From Lineus longissimus (Eukaryota > Nemertea > Pilidiophora > Heteronemertea > Lineidae), in assembly GCF_910592395.1 (NCBI RefSeq), contig NC_088322.1, forward strand, positions 3,812,175-3,876,174: a DNA stretch of 64,000 nucleotides, in the 5' to 3' direction. The notes under the pieces are model-generated. The model searched no databases. It was not told where the DNA came from and saw only the letters and a list, made by a program, of their open reading frames with translations. Within the stretch, counting starts at the first letter, position 1. Each line of letters begins with the position of its first letter. Of the stretch, positions 59,776 through 64,000 are shown in pieces. The translations under genes and the position numbers were made by a program.

Positions 59776-62232
59776 ATGGGAAAAATGAAAAATGGACATT
59801 TTTCGGCGCGTAAAAAGCCGTCTGTGATATGTATTTTTATATTTCTATATCTCTTATGCTGTGGTAATGTTGGATATGGTCAACAGGCAGGGGGTGGAGG
59901 TGGCAGTGACAACAGTCAAACGAAAGACGGTAAAAGTCATGATGGCATTATCGCACGGTCGAATTGGGGCGTGTTTTTCACGAAAGAAATAACAATTCTC
60001 AATGGGGAGAGTTACTTCAGGCACACATATGTGTTTGATATGTCCCCATTCGATACACCGTTGCCTGAAATTGCCAAAATCGAACCGTGTGACTTAGAGA
60101 ACGCAGCTAGTAAACCACGAAAATTCAAGTGCATGGAAATCAATCTGTTGGTGGATAAAGTGAATGTAATGATTAAAAATGAAGTGAATACCATCATTAA
60201 AGACGCTACAGATGCTATGAAAATCGTACCACAAGGTGTTAACATCGAGAGTATAGATTTGGTGAATAATGAGAAAGACGATGGAGGAGGAGGTGGTGGT
60301 AGGAGGAAACGATCTGTCGATGACGGTGATGTCAGTGATGACGCTGCTGATAGCGAAGAGTCTTCCGGAGAGCAACCAGAGGTACAAATTGACAAAGATC
60401 GTGTCACGATCATTAATAGCGGTGATACTGATGGATTCGATGTTGAAGAAGATGAAGATGAGAGTCGGTCGTTGTTTTCAAAAGTGTTCGGTTCTGTTTG
60501 GTCTACATTGGTTAATAGGGTGAGTGGAGGTAACGGTCCGAGCAGTGGTACAGACACCGTAGATGACGAGACAATACCCGATAGCAGTAAAATGCAGAGG
60601 AGCAGGCGCAAGAGGAGTATATTGACGACTGTTGGTAATTTTGCATCTGATTTATTCGGCTGGCCAAGTCAACAGGACGTAGATGCGTTGGAAACACACA
60701 TGAAGACATTATCCGAAGTGGGAAGTAAATTGAAAGATCAACTGATATCTTCGAGTAATTCGCTGAGTACATTTCAAATCAAATCTCAGTACGCCATGGC
60801 TGATGCGATGAAAGGTCTGAAAGAAAATGGCAAAAATATCGACGCGCTGCGAACGAATATCGTGAATATTCAAAAACAACATCAAGCGCTGGATGATCAG
60901 GAGATGGAAGCGTTGGCTATTTTGAATAAAAACGTCGATGCATATGGTAAATTCCTGATGGGAGTGAACGCTTATCAAAATTCCATCGAATCACTGCGTC
61001 ATAATGCCATCATGTTTATCGATTCGATCAAAGACTTAAGTAGAGGTTTTATCAACTCGTTTATTTTGCCACCAAACGACATTAAACAGTTGTCAAAGCA
61101 TGCCAGCGATGCCCTGAAGACATACGGCGGTACTTTTGAGTTGAGCAATAGCGATGATAATCCGGGTTTTTATTACCAGATGCAAAACCTGTTGTATACA
61201 AGAAACGGCAATAATTTGATTCTCATGATGAAAGTGCCCTTCCATAATACCGGTGGTGTGCTAAATGTGTACAGGACTCACAGCTTCCCGATTTATAGAA
61301 GCAGCGAAAGTTTGGAGACAACGCAGATTACGAATTTGCCCAAATATTTTGCAGCGGATAAAAATGGACAGCATTTCTCTGAATTTGACGATACGTACTT
61401 TGATTCGTGTAGAGGTACGAATTTGAAATCGTGCAATAGTCAAGTGTCGTTGCAACGTGCGGATGACGACGATAACCCGTCTTGTGCTCTGGCGCTGTTT
61501 AGAGGAAATTCTCGAAATATCATGAAAAATTGTCATATAGCCTACAAAAAGCATAAATACCCATCTCTACCAAAACCGTACATGTTACCGAATGGAACGT
61601 ATTTCATTGTAGGCGGTGATCCTAGATCTAAAGAGGAATGGTATATTCAATGTCCCGAGGCAACGGATGGTCACAATTCAAGAATTATTCCCGCTTGTAC
61701 TCTGTGCATGATAGACGTGCCGTGCTTCTGCGGGCTGATCGGTAAGGGCTTTAACATACCGATTCGTTTGACTGGTTGTATTGGTAAGGATGCCAATCAC
61801 CCAGAATTGGTGTATAGGAATCTGATCAACTTACCTTCGGTGAATGCGCATTTTACGGAGAAGATCGCCAGGGAATTCCGATCTGATGTTGCACAAATTG
61901 GAAAGAAGTGGAAGGAGGAGACGTATTTTAAACCGGTTAAAATCGACGAAAGTAATATCGACGACGTTTTGGCAGCAGAGGGGAAGGATTTGAAGGACTT
62001 TAAGAAAATTAGCGAATTGGAGAAAAAGAAAACTCGCATGTACGGTAGCGAAGCTGCGAAATTGTTTAAAAAATCTGAAGACATGTCCGATTTGATGAAC
62101 GCACATACTAAAGAATGGGAAAAACAGGACGATTTTGCGAACAATACATTTTTGGGTGTTTCGGTTACGGCGCTACTATCAATCGCAGCACTGGTATTTT
62201 CGTGTTTTGTGTTTATCAAGAAAAAAGTCTAA
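59776..62232 (+). CDS. Baculovirus-F/errantivirus-Env-like class I fusion glycoprotein, 818 aa
   Basis: The signal peptide lies at about 17-35 (VICIFIFLYLLCCGNVGYG). Two furin-type sites follow: RRKRS at about 175-179 and SRRKRS at about 276-281. Directly after the second comes ILTTVGNFASDLFGW, a fusion-peptide-like segment of the type found in F proteins, then a long heptad-repeat helix (about 290-400). A segment patterned like the F-protein core follows (RGFINSFILPPNDIKQL, then a Cys-rich region at about 540-670 including CTLCMIDVPCFCG). The membrane anchor is at about 789-812 and the cytoplasmic tail is only a few Lys. The order is that of Pfam-type Baculo_F/retroelement Env proteins. The role would be low-pH or receptor-triggered membrane fusion at entry. 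Confidence 0.7.
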   Translation: MGKMKNGHFSARKKPSVICIFIFLYLLCCGNVGYGQQAGGGGGSDNSQTKDGKSHDGIIARSNWGVFFTKEITILNGESYFRHTYVFDMSPFDTPLPEIAKIEPCDLENAASKPRKFKCMEINLLVDKVNVMIKNEVNTIIKDATDAMKIVPQGVNIESIDLVNNEKDDGGGGGGRRKRSVDDGDVSDDAADSEESSGEQPEVQIDKDRVTIINSGDTDGFDVEEDEDESRSLFSKVFGSVWSTLVNRVSGGNGPSSGTDTVDDETIPDSSKMQRSRRKRSILTTVGNFASDLFGWPSQQDVDALETHMKTLSEVGSKLKDQLISSSNSLSTFQIKSQYAMADAMKGLKENGKNIDALRTNIVNIQKQHQALDDQEMEALAILNKNVDAYGKFLMGVNAYQNSIESLRHNAIMFIDSIKDLSRGFINSFILPPNDIKQLSKHASDALKTYGGTFELSNSDDNPGFYYQMQNLLYTRNGNNLILMMKVPFHNTGGVLNVYRTHSFPIYRSSESLETTQITNLPKYFAADKNGQHFSEFDDTYFDSCRGTNLKSCNSQVSLQRADDDDNPSCALALFRGNSRNIMKNCHIAYKKHKYPSLPKPYMLPNGTYFIVGGDPRSKEEWYIQCPEATDGHNSRIIPACTLCMIDVPCFCGLIGKGFNIPIRLTGCIGKDANHPELVYRNLINLPSVNAHFTEKIAREFRSDVAQIGKKWKEETYFKPVKIDESNIDDVLAAEGKDLKDFKKISELEKKKTRMYGSEAAKLFKKSEDMSDLMNAHTKEWEKQDDFANNTFLGVSVTALLSIAALVFSCFVFIKKKV

Positions 62233-62249
62233 CAATCCTGACAAATTTT

Positions 62250-62360
62250 ATGGATTTACCAAAAAAATTGAATGCAGTGTTCGAAGTGGTGGCAGTGGTG
62301 GCAAATCATTTGTATTTTTGTCCGTTGGTGAATGAACAAGTATCACCGTATTATTCGTAA
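62250..62360 (+). CDS. 36-codon small open frame
   Basis: ATG 62250 to TAA 62358-62360, hydrophobic in the middle (NAVFEVVAVVANHLYFCPLV). It is 17 bases after the fusion-protein stop. A single-span micropeptide is possible; chance is also possible. Confidence 0.25.
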   Translation: MDLPKKLNAVFEVVAVVANHLYFCPLVNEQVSPYYS

Positions 62361-62377
62361 AGGATGTGAGTTGTGAA

Positions 62378-62548
62378 ATGATGAAGTACAATTTCAACTA
62401 CGACCACGAAGATATCGAAAAGACACGTTACCACATAACGGCGGCGTGTAATATGGACAAAGTGGCGGAATATTTTTGTAAAAAATTAAACAAGTTTTAC
62501 AACAACATTGACGTGTGGCGCATCGTATACGTGCAACGGAATGGATGA
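62378..62548 (+). CDS. 56-aa small protein
   Basis: ATG ATG at 62378-62383 begins a charged frame with Cys residues (HITAACNMDKVAEYFCKKLN) ending at TGA 62546-62548. Same strand and close to the preceding genes. Unrecognised; a coding role is uncertain. Confidence 0.35.
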   Translation: MMKYNFNYDHEDIEKTRYHITAACNMDKVAEYFCKKLNKFYNNIDVWRIVYVQRNG

Positions 62549-63136
62549 AACACGAATATGGAACAAGAAACATACGTACATAAATCCACAACATGTGACG
62601 TTACCTATTGGACTGTTGTATATATTATTGTGACTAATAATTTCCGCTAATATGATTTTGTGGTGTAAAAATGTGTAATAAGTGTGCCAAAATAACTTGA
62701 AAGATTAAGGGACGCAATGTTTTGTATCAAAAAAATCGTTTGAGAAAAATTCCCGAAGATTTCGAACGAAAATTTTTAAGCCTTTTTTCAAAGGCCTAAC
62801 TTCCTGAAAATGAGGCTAAATTTGATATAGATTTTATAACTTCCTGTTTTATATCAATAATTAACCGTATACATGAGTCATAAATAATTAGTAATAATAT
62901 TTGTTTGTATAAAATTAACATTTCATTAATTAAAAATAAATATATATACAACAAAACGTAACTTCCTGTATTGATGCCTCTATCCTAACTTCCTAGTAGG
63001 TGTGCGTGTTTTGCTAGGCATAAAGGCACGGACCATATTTGAAAAATTGGTCTTAAAAGTGGTATTTGAAACGGAAGTTAGGCCGATTTTTAGCGAAAAA
63101 TGTATGGAAAATCACTAACTTCCGCTTCAAATTTAT

Positions 63137-63183
63137 TTTTCAAGAGAGAATCCATTTGGTCGATTTGGATCCTCTCTTGAAAA
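63137..63183. repeat. Hairpin 1 (18-bp stem)
   Basis: TTTTCAAGAGAGAATCCA and TGGATCCTCTCTTGAAAA pair with a single mismatch around a loop of about 10 bases. The stem sequence is shared with hairpin 2. Confidence 0.65.
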
Positions 63184-63427
63184 CAAGTGTGTACAGGAGG
63201 AAAACGCGAAATATTATTTTTGTGATAGTAAGAATGGTTGTAAAGGGGATTGATGGACGATTAAAGTTGTGATATTATTTTGGGGAAGATTAAAAAAAAC
63301 CGAAACAAAAAAATCATAAATTAAAAAGGAAGTAGCAAAAACATATGATGAAAAGGAAGTTAGCTAACACATATTGCAAATAGGAAGTTGAAATGTGCTG
63401 CGAATCTAACTTCCTATATTATATGTA

Positions 63428-63477
63428 TTTTTCAAGAGAGGATCCATATAGCCACATTGGGTCCCCCCTTGAAAAAT
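63428..63477. repeat. Hairpin 2 (same stem family)
   Basis: TTTTTCAAGAGAGGATCCAT pairs with the complement in TTGGGTCCCCCCTTGAAAAA, with two mismatches and one G:U pair. The stem differs in the base-paired positions from hairpin 1 while the 5' arm is kept. Confidence 0.6.
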
Positions 63478-63798
63478 TTTAAAAATAAGGAAGTTACAAA
63501 AATCCAATACATTTCTCACAAAAAATTGCATTAACTTCCGGTTCGGTTACAAATTGTAGACGTGAAAATCACAATATGTACCTTGCCTTTATGCCGAGCC
63601 CAACAGATCACACATAATAAGGAAGTTAGAATAGAGGGAATAAAGAGGAAGTTAGAATATTCATATATATGTAGAATTGAAAAAATAAGATAATATGGAA
63701 TATAAAATATAGGTATGAATATTTATTCTAAATATGACATAATACAAAATTCAGTTCAAATATAAGTAGTATCAACACGTATGGTAAGTATGACATAA

Positions 63799-64000
63799 TT
63801 AGAAAATCAGTTCAAATTGTTCTTCCTCATGTTCATTGGGATCGTAGAGAAGTTGTTTAGGGCAAATCATATAACCACGCGTTGTTCTCATTGTGGTGAA
63901 TTTTAAGGCGTACTGGTGTTCGAGAATGCCTAAGTCTTTGTCATCAAAATAAAGATTTGTACGCTTCGTATAAACGTAATTTTGTGGTGTCTTGCCGACG
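63799..64000 (-). CDS. C-terminal part of a gene running off the right edge
   Basis: On the minus strand an open frame enters from beyond the window and runs for 66 codons to TAA at 63799-63801. The composition is protein-like: LYFDDKDLGILEHQYALKF, then MICPKQLLYDPNEHEEEQFE at the end. Orientation and spacing suit another virus-like gene. Too little is visible to classify it. Confidence 0.5.
   Translation of the reverse strand, partial: VGKTPQNYVYTKRTNLYFDDKDLGILEHQYALKFTTMRTTRGYMICPKQLLYDPNEHEEEQFELIF

Larger units (their letters stand above)
63013..63599. repeat. Inverted repeat GC(T)AGGCATAAAGGCA...TGCCTTTATGC
   Basis: GCTAGGCATAAAGGCACGG at 63013-63031 is the complement, with two differences, of CCTTGCCTTTATGCCGAGC at 63581-63599. 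The arms enclose both hairpins and much of the motif cluster, so the whole 590-bp unit may be one functional element. Confidence 0.55.
62749..63660. repeat. Non-coding region dense in AACTTCCTG/GGAAGTTA
   Basis: At least fifteen copies or near copies in both orientations, for example 62799-62806, 62839-62846, 62961-62968, about 62986, 63070, 63117, and a series from 63330 to 63655. The region has no convincing gene and is AT-rich. It holds two hairpins and a widely spaced inverted repeat. It is the largest spacer in block B and the densest in the motif. Confidence 0.7.

Noticed and set aside
59776-62232. Retroviral or errantivirus provirus as the source of the F-like gene in place
   Set aside because: No gag-pol frames or long terminal repeats flank it, and the neighbouring genes are DNA-virus-like.
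15185-64000. Polinton/Maverick or adintovirus
   Set aside because: No protein-primed polymerase, retroviral-type integrase, ATPase or double-jelly-roll capsid motif was seen, and the block is much larger than such elements. The F-like envelope gene alone does not justify the call.
15185-64000. Endogenous nimavirus (white spot virus relatives)
   Set aside because: I recognised no nimavirus-specific core protein, and the gB-like and F-like glycoproteins do not fit. It could not be fully excluded by eye.
1-64000. CRISPR array or bacterial operons
   Set aside because: Spliced exons, TATA and AATAAA signals and animal-type repeats show eukaryotic DNA. No regularly spaced identical repeats with unique spacers were found.

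Overview
The window reads as animal nuclear DNA, probably from a marine invertebrate. It has intron-bearing genes with consensus splice sites, microsatellites, MITEs and foldback repeats, and many AGGCCTA/TACATGTA words. I cannot name the species. Embedded in it is a large block of densely packed, intronless, eukaryotic-virus-like genes (about 15.2 kb to beyond the right edge), which I interpret as an endogenous copy of a large double-stranded DNA virus.

Layout. (1) 1-15,190 is host-type sequence: inverted GGCGAAA arrays and a CCATGA/GACGAT microsatellite, a 217-bp TA-flanked MITE, a multi-exon minus-strand gene family (C2H2-like zinc-finger exons plus a Crypton-like tyrosine recombinase), a foldback element made of GTGTTGACACC-type words, and a second tyrosine recombinase copy on the plus strand that stops where the virus-like block begins. 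(2) 15,190-28,964 is virus-like block A, with divergent and convergent long ORFs (988, 401, 158, 423, 306, 518 and 966 aa). A second copy of the MITE, identical as far as I can read, lies inside it. (3) 28,965-36,342 is a 7.4-kb transposon-like insertion (CACTCTAA...TTAGAGTG ends, 2-bp TG duplication) that splits a virus-like gene. It carries intron-bearing host-type exons, a tRNA-like B-box and inverted repeats. (4) 36,345-42,400 holds small plus-strand genes, several broken by frameshifts. (5) 42,600-62,232 is block B, with long intact ORFs: a candidate herpesvirus gB-like class III glycoprotein (1223 aa), a multi-spanning membrane protein (528 aa), a 1403-aa protein, a 1071-aa protein, and an 818-aa baculovirus-F/errantivirus-Env-like class I fusion protein with two furin-type sites. 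(6) 62,700-63,700 is a non-coding, hairpin-rich region dense in AACTTCCTG, followed by the 3' end of another gene running off the window.

Coherence. Nearly every spacer between virus-like genes carries ACTTCCTG/CAGGAAGT, the ETS-factor core, often preceded by a longer motif ending TTTTCTAAGTCC. This ties the block together as one replicon with a shared regulatory or processing signal. The recognisable content is structural (envelope, tegument-like, basic nuclear-type proteins). No DNA polymerase, terminase, helicase or primase is visible, so the replication module, if present, is outside the window. The shared MITE and the transposon-split gene show that the block has been resident in the host genome. 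The long ORFs remain open, so integration may be fairly recent or some genes may be retained.

Functions are inferred from motifs and layout only. Most virus-like proteins here are unrecognised, and herpesvirus-like affinity is a hypothesis.
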